Under the pieces are notes generated by a model, which saw nothing but the letters and a program-made list of their open reading frames with translations, was not told the origin of the DNA and did not search any database. Below are positions 41,039 through 54,790 of a stretch of 64,000 nt of DNA, piece after piece; position 1 is the stretch's first letter; every line of letters starts with the position of its first letter. The DNA comes from Gnetum montanum. Taxonomy: Eukaryota; Streptophyta; Gnetopsida; Gnetales; Gnetaceae. The DNA lies in contig MNCI01003361.1 of NCBI GenBank assembly GCA_015680685.1, forward strand, positions 217,422 through 281,421. Direction: 5' to 3'. A program made the position numbers and the translations under genes.

Positions 41039-41860
41039 TAATGAAGAGAATTTGTTCATCTACTCTGATGTTGAGGTCTTGATGCGACGTTAAGTATTCG
41101 ATGTCAGGGGATATACACTAGCCTATAAATATAGTGCCTAGGCTCTAGATTTGGCATTAGTTTTTGGAGTCAATTTTCAGTTTTTAGTCAAAGTAGTGAA
41201 GCTCTTGCAATTTATTTTCTTTGAAGTTAGAATATTTTTTGAGTGCCTACAAAAGGAGTCTAAGTATGTATAGTTCTTTGTTCGAACACTGATGTATCTA
41301 AGCGCAGCAATGTGACAGGAATAAAAATGAACTCTTTTGACAATCCTTGCAACATTGAGAATAGATTAATGTTCTTTTAATGCACTTTACTTTAATGCAT
41401 TTGAGTTAAGTAATTACTTTCTAGCAGTTAATAAACACAAGCATGACCACTTCAAGCATACATATAGTACTTGGTAACCCAGCAATGCTTAACATTTGGT
41501 AGCCTAACAACACTATATGTGTTCAAGATGTGTCCAGGAAAGTGGGACGGTTACATCTGTTAGGCTAGATAGGTAGTAAATGAATTAGATCTAAAATTAC
41601 TTGACCTTTCATTCTTGTCATAGGCTATCAAATTTATAAAACATAAAATAAGAAAAATCATGTACCCCAATTACACTTAAACCATAACCTTGAGCCTCAC
41701 AAGTGTAGTTGGGAAGACAATGAATGTTCTTAATGCCCATTTCACTTCCTAAAAGAACTAGTGTACTGGAGAACTATAGGTCCACAGAATTGGAATGGAT
41801 CGCACGTAAATGCCTTAGTGATTCGTATGGTTGGATGTAGGGCTACCTCATCGCTCATCA
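41039..41860 (+). repeat. 5' LTR of element D
   Basis: 822 bp, from TAATGAAGAGAATTTG (first dinucleotide TG mutated to TA; the 3' LTR has TGATGAAGAGCATTTG) to TCATCGCTCATCA. TATA-like CTATAAATATAG near 41132. It shares its end and several blocks with the LTRs of A, B and C. Confidence 0.8.
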
Positions 41861-42043
41861 TTGGCCATAAAGCAAGCATCTATCTCTACATGCAAGTAGT
41901 GTGCACTAAAAGTAGAAATTCAAAGGTGTCTATACATAGTAGCCACAAACTAGAAGGGCACCTAGTGGCTGACCGTTGATTATGAGAGTAGCACACTTTG
42001 CATGGAATTGAGTGAGAGCCTGACATGTGCATATGTTGTAGGG

Positions 42044-44890
42044 ATGGATGAACTAGAGCAAGTTCATCACCAACTCTTTGATGATACAAATGATGATACC
42101 TACTGGGGAGATTTTGAAATTCCTAAAAATTTTAAGTAAGAGCCCCTTGAACTAAAAATGCTATCAACTGAAATGGAATATGTGTTTTTGAAAAATGGAA
42201 AATTGGTTATAATCAATGCCAATCTTGCTCCAAAGCAGAAAAAGATGTTGTTTAAGGTAATGGTTAGTAGCTTTTTCTTGGTTATATCTTGAACTCATAG
42301 GGATTGATCCTAGCATATGCCAACATTGCATCTACACTAATCCAGCCATGAAGCCAAAAAGATAGCCACAAAGGTGATCAAACCCCAAACTGAAGTAGAT
42401 TGTCAAGGAGGAAATCGAACAACTCCTCAAGGCAGGGTTCATTTATCCCATTGCAGATAATGAGTGGGCTAGTCCACTCGTGATTGTGCTAAAAAAAGGT
42501 AGCAAGTGGAAGGTCTACATTGATTTCAAGCTACTAAATATGGCAACATTCAAAGATCATTTTCTGTTTCCATTTGTTGACTAGGTGCTTGACACAATAT
42601 CTAGGCATTGCTATTATAGCTTTCTAAATGGTTATAGTGGCTATAACCAAATTCAAATTGCATTAGAGGACCAAGCAAAGACAACATTCACGAGTCCTTG
42701 GGGGACTTTTGCATTTTGTAGGATGCCATTTGGTCTATGCAATGCTCCTAATACATTCCAATGCTTGGCTCTGAGCATTTTTCAGTGGTAGCTTGGTAGT
42801 GGTGTGGAAGTATTCATGGATGAGTTCTTCACTTATGGAGCTACATTTGAGTAAGCCCTAGACTACCTTGAGCAAGTTTTGAAATGATGTTTTGAAATCA
42901 ACTTGTGGCCGAATTGGCAAAAAAGTCACTTAATGGTCTAGGAAGGCATTGTATTAGGGCACAAAATATCACAAGCAGGAATTGAGGTAGACCCTAAGAA
43001 AATAAGGGTCATCGAAGGAATAACCCACCAACTAGAAACTATCAAAGATGTTCAATCATTCCTTGGACATATTGGCTACTACAGGCAATTCATAGAGAAT
43101 TTTTCTAAGATCTTAAAACCATTGGTGGAGCTAGCAAAGAAAGATGTTTCCTTTGTCTGGACCATGAAATGTGAAAAAGCATTCCAATAGCTGAAAGAAA
43201 AACTTGTAGAAAATCCAATCCTACAAGCACCTGACTAGTTCAGACCATTTCATATCATGATGGATGCATCAAATTATGCCTTGGGAGCCATGCTCATGCA
43301 ATTAGATGACAAGAAATGTCCATATTACATCCACTACACTAGCTGAAGCTTTATGGGTGCACAAAAAAACTATACGACTACAGAAAAAGAATTGATGGTA
43401 GTGGTGTTTGCTCTAGAAAAGTTTAGGCATCATGTGCTTGGATACAAGGTGTTTATACATATGGATCATAGTGCCATTTTCTTCTTGATGAACAAGCCAA
43501 TAGTTAGCCCCTGTGTCATATGATGGTTGGTGATCTTACAGGAATTTGATCTGATGATGGTAGATCGAAAGGGAACCAAGAATGTGGTCGCTGATCACTT
43601 GTCTTAGTTGTGATTGGACAACAAAGAGAAAGAAGATTTATTATTTGATATATTTCCTAATGAACTCCTCTTTGCTAGAGCTATAACTAAACAATTTCCC
43701 AATGAGCCACAGGGGTTGGACCACTGGAAGAAACATCAGTTTCTTCACCAGATAAAACACTTCATGGAGATCAATGGACACCTCTACAAGGTGTGCATCG
43801 ATGGCTTGGTTCATTGGTGTATCCCTGATGTTGATCAACTACACGTTCTTCAAGATGCTCATGAAGGTCCTTGTGGAGGACATTATGCTAGGAGACACAC
43901 AACCATTAAAATCTTGACAACAGGGTACTATTGGCCAACAATCTTTAAGGATGCTCACCATTATGTTCACTCTTGTAAATGATTCCCACAAGATGGTGGA
44001 ATGATTGCTCAAATGGAGGAACCTGAACAATGGATTCAACCATTGGAACCCTTCGACATCCAGGGCATTGATTTCATGGGTTCCATTACATCCATGTCAA
44101 ATGGAGAGGCATACATCATAGTTGTTATTGACTATTGTACGAAATGGGTAGAAGCAGTAGTCATCATTAACTATACATCTTCTACTGCTACTTAGTTTGT
44201 ACAACAAAATGTTGTAAACAGGTTTGGTGTGCCACATGCATTAATTTCTGATAATGAAACTCACTTTACAGGGACTACCTTTTTGAAGCTCATGCAACCC
44301 TTAGGGGTTGAACGTAAACTCACAACACCCTACCACCTCAAGCTAATGATCAAGCTAAGGTTACCAATAGGGAAATCACAAGGATACTAACAAGAACTAT
44401 TAACAAATATAGGAAAAACTGGAGTACAAAACTCAATGATGCCCTTAGGGCCTACCACTCAACATGGAAACTTTCTATAGGCTACTCTTCCTATGAGCTT
44501 GTGTACAGAAAATTACCAACACTTCCTATTCAATTCAAGCTCTGTACACTATTAATAGCGTGTGACCTTGACTTTGACTTGAATCTAGCACAAAAAGAAA
44601 GACTAATGAACTTGAACCTACTAGATGAAATTGATATGAGCCTTATCATCTAATGAGTTGCACAAGGCCTACAATAAAAAGTGTCATGACCTAAAAATTG
44701 GAAAAGTCAAATTTCAGCCAAGAGATAAGATTTTCTATTGGAACCCCACACATGTACCTCAATGAACTAAGTTTCAAACATTGTGGGCCATGATGATCTA
44801 CAAACCTCATAGCCCAAACAAGAAACGACTGGTCAACATCTAACATATTAAACCTTTCCATGAGCATAAGCTAGCTAATACAATAAAAGC
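42044..44890 (+). pseudogene. pol of element D (RT, RNase H, integrase)
   Basis: Starts around MDELEQVHHQLFDDTND, then KNGKLVIINANLAPKQK (also in element E), RT palm with NGYSGYNQIQIALEDQAKTT and FAFCRMPFGLCNAPNTFQC, and a catalytic box reading VFMDEFFTYG where relatives have FMDDF. RNase H: MMDASNYALGAMLMQLDDKK, NYTTTEKELMVVVFALEKFR. Integrase: HEGPCGGHYARRHTTIKILT, then FDIQGIDFMGS with the first Asp, LISDNETHFTGTTF with the second, and NDQAKVTNREITRILT with Lys (44357-44359) where the catalytic Glu belongs. Numerous stops, mostly from transitions. Not functional. Confidence 0.8.
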
Positions 44891-46247
44891 CTGATTGGAT
44901 GGACAACCACGCTCCATATTTTGGATCTCTTTATTTCAACTTAGTCATGGGGAAGATGGCCACCTATGCTAATCATATAAGTGGCCCCTTAGTTTTTCAA
45001 CTTTTTGTTTTACACATTCTTTATTTTACATCTTCTTGTTTTCATGTTATTAATCTTTTGTAATTTTTGTTTTACACCATCATTAGTACATTTGCTATTT
45101 CTTAAATATTTTACACTTGCTTTTATATTTTATTTTATTTTGGTGTGATTTTCTAACTTTTTGTTAATAAGTGCTAGGTACAATGATAATGCATTGCTTG
45201 ATGGTGGTATGTATTATTTTGTTATTTGATTGTTGGTGTCTGGTTTCTGGCTTTGAATTTTGTTACGGATGATTAGGACATCTACCCATCTATCAAGTCA
45301 TTTAACCGCAAAATCCACAAGGAACTTCATGTGACCTTAATTAGGAACTCCATTCCACTCTCTCTCATCCATCTATGTTTTCCATGTCTCACCTCACTAC
45401 TAGTTGCATGTTCTTGTTTGATGTCCTCGTTTGATGTGTCAGAATTCTTAGTTAGTTTCTTCCAGATTTTTGTACTAACATTCTGTAACCATTAATCATC
45501 CATGGAGTCCACGAACTCTTTGGTTTGAAGTTATGCAAGGGCATAAAAGGCTTGTGTTTGCTTTGGGAAGGACCCACTTGCATATCTTTTGGTTGGGTTA
45601 GTTAAGTCTTTTACCTTAAACACTCTTATAATCAAATTCTTTTTGTTTTCCCCATCAATGACATCCAATTATGCATATTTTCACAGCATTTTTCAGTGTA
45701 CTTTCCTTTTTATTGTTGTAAATTCTTACACCCTCTTCAAATATTTCCTCGTGTTAAACTTTTTCAAATGTAATGGACCACTTATCTATTTGACCCTATT
45801 TGTTAGCCTTCATGTTAACACTACTAAAGTAATCAATCTACCACAATCACAACTTAGTCGAGTGTAACCACTGATGACATAAGGCATTTAACAGCTATGT
45901 GCATACACATTGCATACTAATTCATGATTTTGTTACACAACATGGACTAGAAGTGAGACTATCTTCACCAAGGATGACGCAATAGTACCACATAATGAGG
46001 ACTGCTCATGATCATTGGATCTTCTCTCTCATTCCTTTACTGCTAAGAGGTGTTGGATGTTAGTGTTATCCAGGGTGTTTCCTTATCTTATCATGGACAC
46101 CCAATGTTGATTGTATCTCTGTACACTTAGAGTCTGTTATTCCATTTGAGTCAATTTGTATGTTAATCAATAATCTCATACCTACCCAATATTTTGTAAA
46201 TAATTTGTTCCTCCTCTTCTTCACTCGAGGATGAGTTTTCATTCATT
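44891..46247 (+). other. Non-coding region of D between integrase and 3' LTR
   Basis: AT-rich, no protein. A block at about 45538-45585 (CTTTGGGAAGGACCCACTTG) is shared with the non-coding middles of A, B and C. Confidence 0.55.
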
Positions 46248-46870
46248 CGTGGGGGTATGATGAAGAGCATTTGTTTATCTGCTCCAACGTCAAAGCTGCA
46301 ATGTTAGGTATCTGATGTCAGGGTCTTGATGCGACATTGGGTGTTATACACTAGCCTATAAATATAGTGCCTGGGCTCTTGATTTGACATTAGTTTTTGG
46401 AGTCAGTTTTTAGTTTTCAGTCAAAGTAGCAAAGCTCTTGCAATTTATTTTCTTTGAAGTTAGAATATTTTCTGAGTACCTCCAAAAGGAGTGTAAGTAT
46501 GTACAGTTCTTTGCTCGAACATTGATGTACCTAAGCACAACAATGTGACACGAATAAAAATGAACACTTTTGACAATCCTTGCAGCACTGAGAATACATT
46601 AATGTTCTTTTAATGCACTTTACTTTAATGCATTTGAATTAAGAAATTACTTTCTAGTAGTTAATGAACACAAGCATGACCACTTTGAGCATACATATAG
46701 TACTTGGTAACCNNNNNNNNNNNNNNNNNNNNNNNNNNNNNNNNNNNNNNNNNNNNNNNNNNNNNNNNNNNNNNNNNNNNNNNNNNNNNNNNNNNNNNNN
46801 NNNNNNNNNNNNAGCAACACTTAATGTTTGGTAGCCCAGCAGCATTATATGTGTTCAGGATGTGTCCAGG
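46248..46870 (+). repeat. Polypurine-like tract and first part of the 3' LTR of element D
   Basis: CGTGGGGGTA precedes TGATGAAGAGC at 46258. The sequence runs parallel to the 5' LTR (41039 onward) until the insertion of B. The 100-N gap at 46713-46812 lies inside. Confidence 0.8.
46713..46812. other. Assembly gap, exactly 100 N
   Basis: A default-size gap. The flanks (CTTGGTAACC and AGCAACACTTAATG) are separated by about one base in the 5' LTR of the same element, so little or nothing seems to be missing. Confidence 0.85.
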
Positions 46871-47689
46871 TGATGAGTGGTGAGGTATGTCTACACCTAA
46901 TCATACGAATACAAGCGTGTACGCGGGATCTAGTCGAACTCCGTGGATGGGCTAATTGTGAGTTCTAAGGTAGTTATTGTGCTTTATTATTCATTTTCTT
47001 CCCACGTCGGACTAGTGGAAGCTTTGTCACGTATGGTTTAGTCCAAAGTGAGGTGTATGATGTAATTCTTTAATGCTACTCCTACTATGGAACGATAATA
47101 AAGAGTTGATTAACTAAAGGTATGAAATAAATCCTATATTTAACCTAAGGTGATGAGTATCCAAACCTGATTGTTTGTATGCACCTTGGGCTTCATGTAG
47201 TTGTCGCTGGGATTACCAAACGCTAATTGCTACTAGGTTACCAGACATTACGCTTATGTGTTCGCAATTGGCCGTACTCATTTCGCTTAATGACGAGGAA
47301 TGTAAATAACATTAGTTGGAAATAATAATAAATAAAGACATTGAAATTTTAATCTAAGAAAATCACAAATGCAAAGTGGATGCTACAATGATGTAAATGA
47401 TCTCAATCTTTATTGCCAAACATGTAATGTGCCCAAGTACATTGCACTCGAATAAGGACATCGTGCAACCATAAACATCACACTTCAGGCATACATTGGA
47501 ACTGAAATTGGAAAACTTCAAACTGACTTTATCTATCTTCTATCTCTACCTCTCCTTTGTATCTCTCCCCTATGTCATATTTATAGGCGAGCATGGCAAA
47601 AATGACATCGGATATCAAACATCGCTTACTAACCCCAATTTCAAATTTGCGATATTGGAGCCCCGATATCACTTCTAATGACTCATCAT
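46871..47689 (-). repeat. 3' LTR of element B
   Basis: 819 bp. Very similar to 54791-55608. On its inner side lies TACCCCCACGACTGAATG (plus view), the conserved polypurine-tract region of A, B, C and D. Confidence 0.9.
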
Positions 47690-47860
47690 ACCCCCACGAC
47701 TGAATGAAAACTTGTCCTCGAGTTTTGTACAAAATGGTGAAAGGTATGGAATTATTGACTAACAAGAGAATCATTGCATTGCAGTGGTGTTTTATTACAA
47801 TAGAATGAAGACACATTATAAGAATCAGAATTAAGAAGAAAGAGAAGAATGATGGAGCCA

Positions 47861-50673
47861 CTACGTTGTGCCAGGAGGTGGTGGCTCTTCCACAATCTCC
47901 TTTCCTTTGCCTTTATCTCCTGGTTTCGGAGGCTTGTGATGATGTAGTAGTGATTGAAATTTCTCCTCCTCTATTCTAGGATCATGCATAGTCCATGTAG
48001 ATGATCTGATGGGTGAGGGAATTGGCACATCCCACTGACATGGAAGCTGCAAAAACATTTGATTGGCTTTTACATACCAAGTCACAAACTGCTGTCTCTC
48101 ATCTTCAAATGCCTTTGCCTTATCTCTTAACTTTTGATAATCAACAAAGCATCTGGCTAGGTCTATAGCTACATCTTTCTATGTATGGTAGCTCACCTTA
48201 ACTGCCTCCAATTCTATAGTTACAATCACTAGCTTGTCAAGAGTTGCTTTGCGGTCAACAACCTCCTTTTCATACAACGCGTATGTGGTAGCTGCCTGCA
48301 TCTCGAGCTCATTGTGTGGGTGCCCTGCTGTCAACATGGCCAAGTTGGCATATTGAAGATTGGCCAACTCCATGTACTATTTCAGATCAGCAATTTACAG
48401 ATCTCAGCTTTTAACCTCTGCCTGGTGAGTAAGGGCATATGCATCTAGGATGTTTCTCTAGTCGGATCGTTGGGCCACAAAGGAATCTATCTGGCCCTTT
48501 GCCATCTGGATTTCTTTTTCAATGACTTCTTTGTACATGTCCACCTAGTCATGGAAGTGCTTCTTGAGGCGCTCATGCATTTTGGCCTTGTTCTGCCACC
48601 TGCTTATTTCAATGATCGACTTTTGTCAGATAGCGTGTACCTCCTCCATAGAGAGGATTCGATTTTCTTGGGTAAGGCGAATCATGTCGTGGTTGACGTG
48701 CACTAGTTTTTCTCTTAGTTGGTGGATGCTTTCTTCTAACAAATTCTTTTGCTACTTAATGGTGGTCAATTTATTATTCACTACAGTTAACTGCTTATTT
48801 TCTTCTTGTATGGCGGTAAGGGCCTTGAGATGCGCATGGGTTCACACTTCTATGGCAAAAGCATCCCACACCACCTGCTCTCTTTCCTATGCTAGGATTT
48901 TATTCTCTTCTACCATCTAAGCCAATTGCTTAGTTTGGAAAGCCTCCATTATCTCGAGCAGGATCAATCAAGATGGATTCCGCCTTTCCACCCTTAAGGT
49001 TATGAGCTCTTGATGAAGCCTTTGGGCTTTCGTTGTTGCGTGCTCGACTCTTTGCTCCATGATGATGAATTTTCCTTTAGTTGAAATCAGTTCAGATTAT
49101 GCTAAAGTGACATCGTTGGGGATGTTGAACAAGGAGGTCATTACCTACCCTATCTATAACAGTCTGTCCAACACATCCTTGTGTTCAGCCAGATTCATGG
49201 TGGGACCAACCAATGCTTGTGCATCCCGTGCGCCTATGAGATCCGTTGGTGGTACAACAGGGACATTAAAGGATTCTTTAATGTGATCCTTGATAATGTT
49301 CGCTGCACCCACCGCATCCTAGTGTTGCATGGCTATAACTGTAGCCCCTTCACCAGTTTTGAGCAGTACTTGAAATGATGTGGCGTTCCTAGATATCTGT
49401 TGTGACCACTGGGCCTCTCATCCGAACTGGAGTAAAACCTGCCCTATGGCAGGATCAGTAGACATTGTTGGCTAGACTACATCATTAAGAACTCGAAAGA
49501 GACTTGACTCATTAGGTGTTCTCCAGCTCACGAGGTCTGAGAGCCATTAGAGATGACTAAGTGCTGGCCTATAATCATAAATTGGCGGTTGTTGCTAAGG
49601 TGGTTGAGATGGCAGCGATGATTGTTCAAACTGTAGTATGTGGCTGGGTCCTGCTTCCTACTACTACTTGGCCTATGCCAACCGGTGCCTAAGCTATTCA
49701 ATTTGTTGCTCCAGTTGGGCGATGTATCCCTATTCTGGTTGTTGCTCTTCCTATTCTTTTTCCTCTCCGAGATCTTTTCTCGGAGGCGCTGGTTTGAGCA
49801 GTTATGCAAAAAAAGCATTTTGAGATTTGCAGGATACATCATTGGTATAACCAAGGATTCTAGCATGTTGACATAGTTTCCAGATTAGACAAGGGAACAA
49901 CAAAGTGAGCTTCCCTATCTTCGCCTCTTCGAACTGCCGCTTGATCTCCATGAACTATAATTGGGAAATGTTGGCTTGAAATTTACCCATTAACACAACA
50001 CATCTTCGAGCCACATAGGTTGATAGACAATTGAGCCCCTTCATTGGGAACAAATGATATGTCCTAATTTTGAAATAGGTACACTCTTCCAGGCTTAGTC
50101 CATTTTATGACTTATTCTCATCGTTAAAAGCATGTTTCAACCATAGCTTACGGCTCTCCAGATTAGGTCGGGTTGACAGAACCAGCAATCGCACTCCAAC
50201 ATTTGGCAAATTTAGGGCTTCAGTGATTACCTTAATAGAATAAGAGACTATGACCCCACCAATTCTTACAGTGGTACCTTCTTCTTTACCATACCAAAAA
50301 GAATAAGTCTCCCCAAGGTACCGTTCTGCATTTTCAAAAAAAATTGGCCAAAATGGAGATGCTTGCAACTGTGTCCTCACTAACTGCCCAAAGTTCATTT
50401 CCATTATGACTGAGGCCAACATGGGATGTGCTTGAATGGTAGGAAGACATTTTGGTGACAATGTGAGTCGTTGTCCTTGCACTGGAGGTGCTACCTCTGT
50501 CTGCCCAAATTGAGCTTTGGCAGGGACTTTTGCAAGGGCTTCTTGATGGATGTTGAATGACTGTGCCTCCTGCTCAATTGGTGGCCCTTGCTAGCTAGTT
50601 CAACCTTAGTTTCCCTGAGGGCATTTGCTCGTCCCTATGATGGATCGCCTTGGGTTGCTTGTTTGGGGGCCAT
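47861..50673 (-). pseudogene. Env-like / coiled-coil gene of element B
   Basis: The ATG (50673) follows TGTAATTGCAG. Opens MAPKQATQGDPS, then a Gln/Pro-rich region, a globular domain (MEMNFGQLVRTQLQASPFWP, YLGETYSFWYGKEEGTTVRI, GGVIVSYSIKVITEALNLPN), then a linker and coiled coil near 48.9-47.9 kb (MELANLQYANLAMLTAGHPH), ending PPPPGTT. Homologous in order to A and C. Multiple stops and frameshifts. The V.IGGV.V.(Y/F)S...I..AL.LPN pattern is what suggests an env-like (plant transposon protein) family; no membrane anchor was seen. Confidence 0.65.
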
Positions 50674-52406
50674 CTGCAATTACACAAAACATTAGGTTAC
50701 TAAGGGATCCTTCCATTAATCACGTTACTCATCTATACCTTAGTCAACCTTCCCTATACATTATAGCCATGTTAGATTGAAGAGTTAAGGCCTTACTTTT
50801 TTGTTCAAAATGGCCTAATAGGATAGTTAATGCACTTAGGGATATGTAAAAAGTATGTTTGGCATGGTGGACAATGTTTATTTACTTATTTAGCTTTGAT
50901 TTTTCTTAGTGTATTTATTGTTTACCCTCAGACTTAGGTGAACATAGCAACCCCCCCCCCCTCCCAATGACTGAGATGGACACTCTGAGGATAGATAGGT
51001 GCAAATGGCACAAAAATCGAAGTGCGAACGGGATCTGATATCGGAGTGCCCAGAAAAATGCTCAACTAAAAATTTGACAAAGAAAGAATAATTTGAGGGT
51101 AGGAATAAAAGAGTTTCAAGTACTAAACATTAAAAATCGAGGAAGCTCGTCAGGATAACACTAGGGAAAGGAATAATGCACAAAAGTGAAGAGGGTATAT
51201 AGTTAGGGAAAGGTGAAACAATAAGCATTAAGGCATAGTGGAAGGTGCATAAATTGGGTGGTATTGAAAAACAAGTAAAAAACACAAGAGTTACAGAAGT
51301 GGGTCCTCCCCAAAGTAGGTGCATGCCCATGATGCCCTTGCATAACCACACCAGAAGGTGTCCATTGGCACCTAAGGTGTTAAATGCAACTGATATCTGT
51401 CACACAACAACACAAAAACAAACAAAACAAAACAAAAATACACCACCATCAGTAGAGAATTATGACTATGTACATCCAAATCATAAATGAAAATACAACG
51501 AACAGTGAGGTGAGGAATGGAAAGCATGGTGGAAAGAGAGAACACAGAATGGACTCCCAATATGGAGGTCGTATGAAGCCCCTTGTGTGTTTAGTGGTTA
51601 AGGTGACTTGACAACAACTAACCTTGAATCCAGACCAAAAACAACTGCATCCAGTGACCTCGCATCAACACACCTGACTAATCCATACCCTTAGGCAACA
51701 AGGGTGTTATCATAGATCAATCACCATTTCACCAAAAATAAGAAAAGAGTAACAGGAAGTGCGGAAGGACCTTAGTTACAGGGAACCTTCAGGCAAGGAT
51801 ACATGTCGTTCTAGTTCCATAACCAGTGCTTGTAGCCCATATTCCATTATTACATCTAAGGGGTGTGCTTTGAATTTCCATCAGTTTTCTCCCCCCCCCC
51901 TTTTTGATGTAAATGGATGGGAACCACACCATGCAAAAATGTATTTGACTAGGTCAACTTCCTAGTGGTGTTCGATGGTGGAATGACAGAAAACTGATGA
52001 CAACATCCACACGTTCAAGAGAATAAACCAACACAAGTGTATCAAATCCCCTTGAAGTCACATCCTTTTCAATTCCTTTGAATCCTTCTTTAGGGTGGAG
52101 GATACCAAGTCACAGATTCATTATAGTTTGATTAGAAAAGGGGCTCCATCCTTCCAAAATAGAGGAAAACCATAGAGTTAAGCGAATGGATGGATGACGT
52201 GGACTCACCGTTCGCATAGTTAAACATTTACGACGGAAACAACATAGAAACAAATTCCTACCCCAAGTGGACCAAAGTAAAGCTCACTTATTGATCAAGA
52301 ACATTTAAGAATGATAAATAAAATAAATCAAAACAAAACAAAAACAACAACAAAAAATGAAAATAAAAGAAAACAAAACAAAAGAAAAAGGAGGATTAGT
52401 TCATGG
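50674..52406. other. Non-coding middle of element B
   Basis: No protein frame. Contains the conserved block near 51285-51345 (AAGTGGGTCCTCCCCAAAGT in plus view) and C- and A-rich runs near 50950 and 51890. Confidence 0.55.
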
Positions 52407-54668
52407 TTACAAAGGAAGATAGCCCCAAAGACTATGCATTGGAGGGCAATACAAACTAGTAAAAGGGTCCATGCATTGTGGATACGTGGTATAGGGCATG
52501 CTTCCTGGTGGTGTCACACACATGGCATAATGGCTGGGTTGGTATGCTGGTGTGGAAGATGGGGTAGCTTGAAACATTCCTAGCATCCAATTGAGGTCAT
52601 GACAACTCGATGGCATGCATGGATTCTATTGTCTCAGCATAAAATCAGAATCCGTGGTAGTGGTCAAAATAGAAGTAGAGACAACAGACGACTTTGGTAT
52701 ATGTACAAAAGGTGGTAGATCCAAAGGAAGGGATACATCACTAGATTGCCCTTGTGCAGCAGTAGTAGATGTAGTGGGTGATGCCTTGCCTTTATGTTTT
52801 TTGGTGCGAATCATCCTGAAGAAGGGACGTTTATGTGGTCATAAAGGGTTTCCACCAGATTGATTGTTGGTACATACAGTTGCTGCACAAGTAGCTGCTT
52901 GTGGCTATAAAGGATGTTGTGCTAAACCCTTCGAATGGGTGACGATGTGTGAAGTGGAAAAACATGAGAACTTGGAAAAGATGGTGAAGGATATGTGGCA
53001 TGTAGTGGTGACGACATGGGAGATGGCACATAGCTATGGTGTTCTAGTGAGTGGTACATGTGCGGTGAAGAAGAAGAAGAAGATGAATGGAAACTTATTG
53101 GTGAAATAGGCTATTGAATGTAGTACTCACATGAGTACGAACGGTGAGATGGCTACCAAGTGGGTGATTGCCTCCCCCATGACTGTGGTGGTTGCTACTA
53201 TGGTTGAGGTTGACCAAAAGGCTAAGGATGGTTCCTACCCGCGTGGTTATAGGATGGACCATAATCGGGTGGACGAAAAGGTATTCTTCTAGGTTTGTGT
53301 TGGCGTAAGAACTTCAGATTTAGCGTAGAAGCCCATTTCTCCTATAGATGTGACAATATTGGGCATTGATCCTTTGGATGATCATAAAGGCAAAGGTCAC
53401 ATTCCTCATCTGTGTTTCTAGTGGAGCTATTTGCCTTATTGTCAATAGTAGTGTGTTTGTCTTGTTGGCCCTTCATCTCACTTGTTTCAAGATTGGTTTC
53501 TTTATGTTGAGATTCTTCACCAAGATTGTGTTGTGCCACACTCACTCTAGTAGGCTTGGCATATGATGAAGCACTATCTTGAAGCCATGTAGACATTCTA
53601 TTCAACCTTGCATGGAATTCATCAATCAGTTGTTGTATTGGCAAGGGATGTTGGGACATCTTCCTGTGGAAAGTTGCCTTATCTTGGTCAGTGACTGTTT
53701 TTGTTACAAATGTTGATTCCTATTGGTGGTTTTCCAAACTTTGTTGTTTACACAACTCCCCTTTTTCTTTAGCAACCCATTGAATTAGCCCTAAAATCCG
53801 ATTGCTTTCTAATTCATGTAATTGACCCTTAGCGTATGTTCCAAAGGTTTCTCGTGTTTGAGTCTGAAGCCCATCTATGATGTGGTGAAGTTGTTCTTCC
53901 TTGGAGAAGCCATGGCCTGGACATTTATGCAATAAAGAGTAATAACGGTCTAGGGCCAAATCCAAGGGCTCATATTCTATTTGTTGCCACCCCTGGATCT
54001 GTTTCTGTAACTGGGACACTCTAGCGTAAGTTTGGTGCTTGTCGTTGAACAATTCTAACATCGTAGACCAATGCTTAATAGAATTAGGTTTTAACGACTG
54101 ATACCACATGATAACTTGATTGACGAGTGTCCGGGGAAAGAGTTTTAACTTTTGCCACATGTTGTCAATGTTTTGTAAGGCGCATGCATCATGGAAGGCT
54201 TTCAAATACTATTGCGGATTGGAATTATAGTCTCCTCTAAACCTAGGAATATACTCCATTTTTATTCGTTTGATACAACTATCCCGTTGATGCTTTTTGG
54301 GGATTCTAATAGCCTCTTGAATATTTGCTAAGCTTCGAGTCGATAACAAGGGTTCACTTTCTCCAACAGACATCTCCATATATGGGACGTTGAGTTGCAT
54401 GAGTCTAATAACCTTGTAGGTCGTTGCGATGATGATATGAGCGTTTCATTCTTTGGCGTCTGTGATCGCCGTTTATGCAGCGATCATGCCTATGGTTTTC
54501 CAATTCATCCCATGATGTATCATGACTTTGTGCTTGGAAGATTCTAAGCCTGGAAGTTCTTCCAACTCTAGGATGATTACTCCATTCTATGTCACTATAT
54601 ATAACATTGGTTTGCCAGCGAATAGTCTCACTACTGGATAAATCACTAATGTCATGTGCATGAGACAT
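52407..54668 (-). pseudogene. gag of element B
   Basis: Core words FHDACALQNIDNMWQKLKLF, VIMWYQSLKPNSIKHWSTML, LDRYYSLLHKCPGHGFSKEE and HIIDGLQTQTRETFGTYAKG match gag of A and C. The zinc knuckle is ECDLCLYDHPKDQCP, spacing CX2CX3HX4C, as in Athila-type gag. The C-terminal part is Tyr/Pro/His-rich and ends near MHSLWGYLPL. Broken by several stops and shifts. Confidence 0.75.
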
Positions 54669-54772
54669 GTCGGAGATGCGTGTGTGACTTGTTACTCCTT
54701 GTTAAAAGATAGAGCATGGAAATGCCTACCACGAAGTTGTATGCTATAACTATCTTAGATAATTAGCACCAT

Positions 54773-54790
54773 CCTTAGCAACGGCGCCAA
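54773..54790 (-). other. Primer-binding site, tRNA-Asp (element B)
   Basis: In plus view TCCTTAGCAACGGCGCCA abuts the LTR: 15 of 18 bases match the plant tRNA-Asp 3' end, with transitions at all three mismatches. Confidence 0.8.

Larger units (their letters stand above)
41039..46870 (+). mobile_element. Athila-like element D with pol but no gag; 3' LTR split by B and C
   Basis: 5' LTR 41039-41860, pol 42044-44890, non-coding 44891-46247, polypurine-like GTGGGGGTA, then 3' LTR from 46258. The 3' LTR stops at 46870 where element B is inserted, resumes at 55614 and is interrupted again at 55900 by element C. Gag and protease are missing, and the sequence after the 5' LTR does not match a tRNA-Asp primer site, so an internal 5' deletion is likely. 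Confidence 0.75.
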
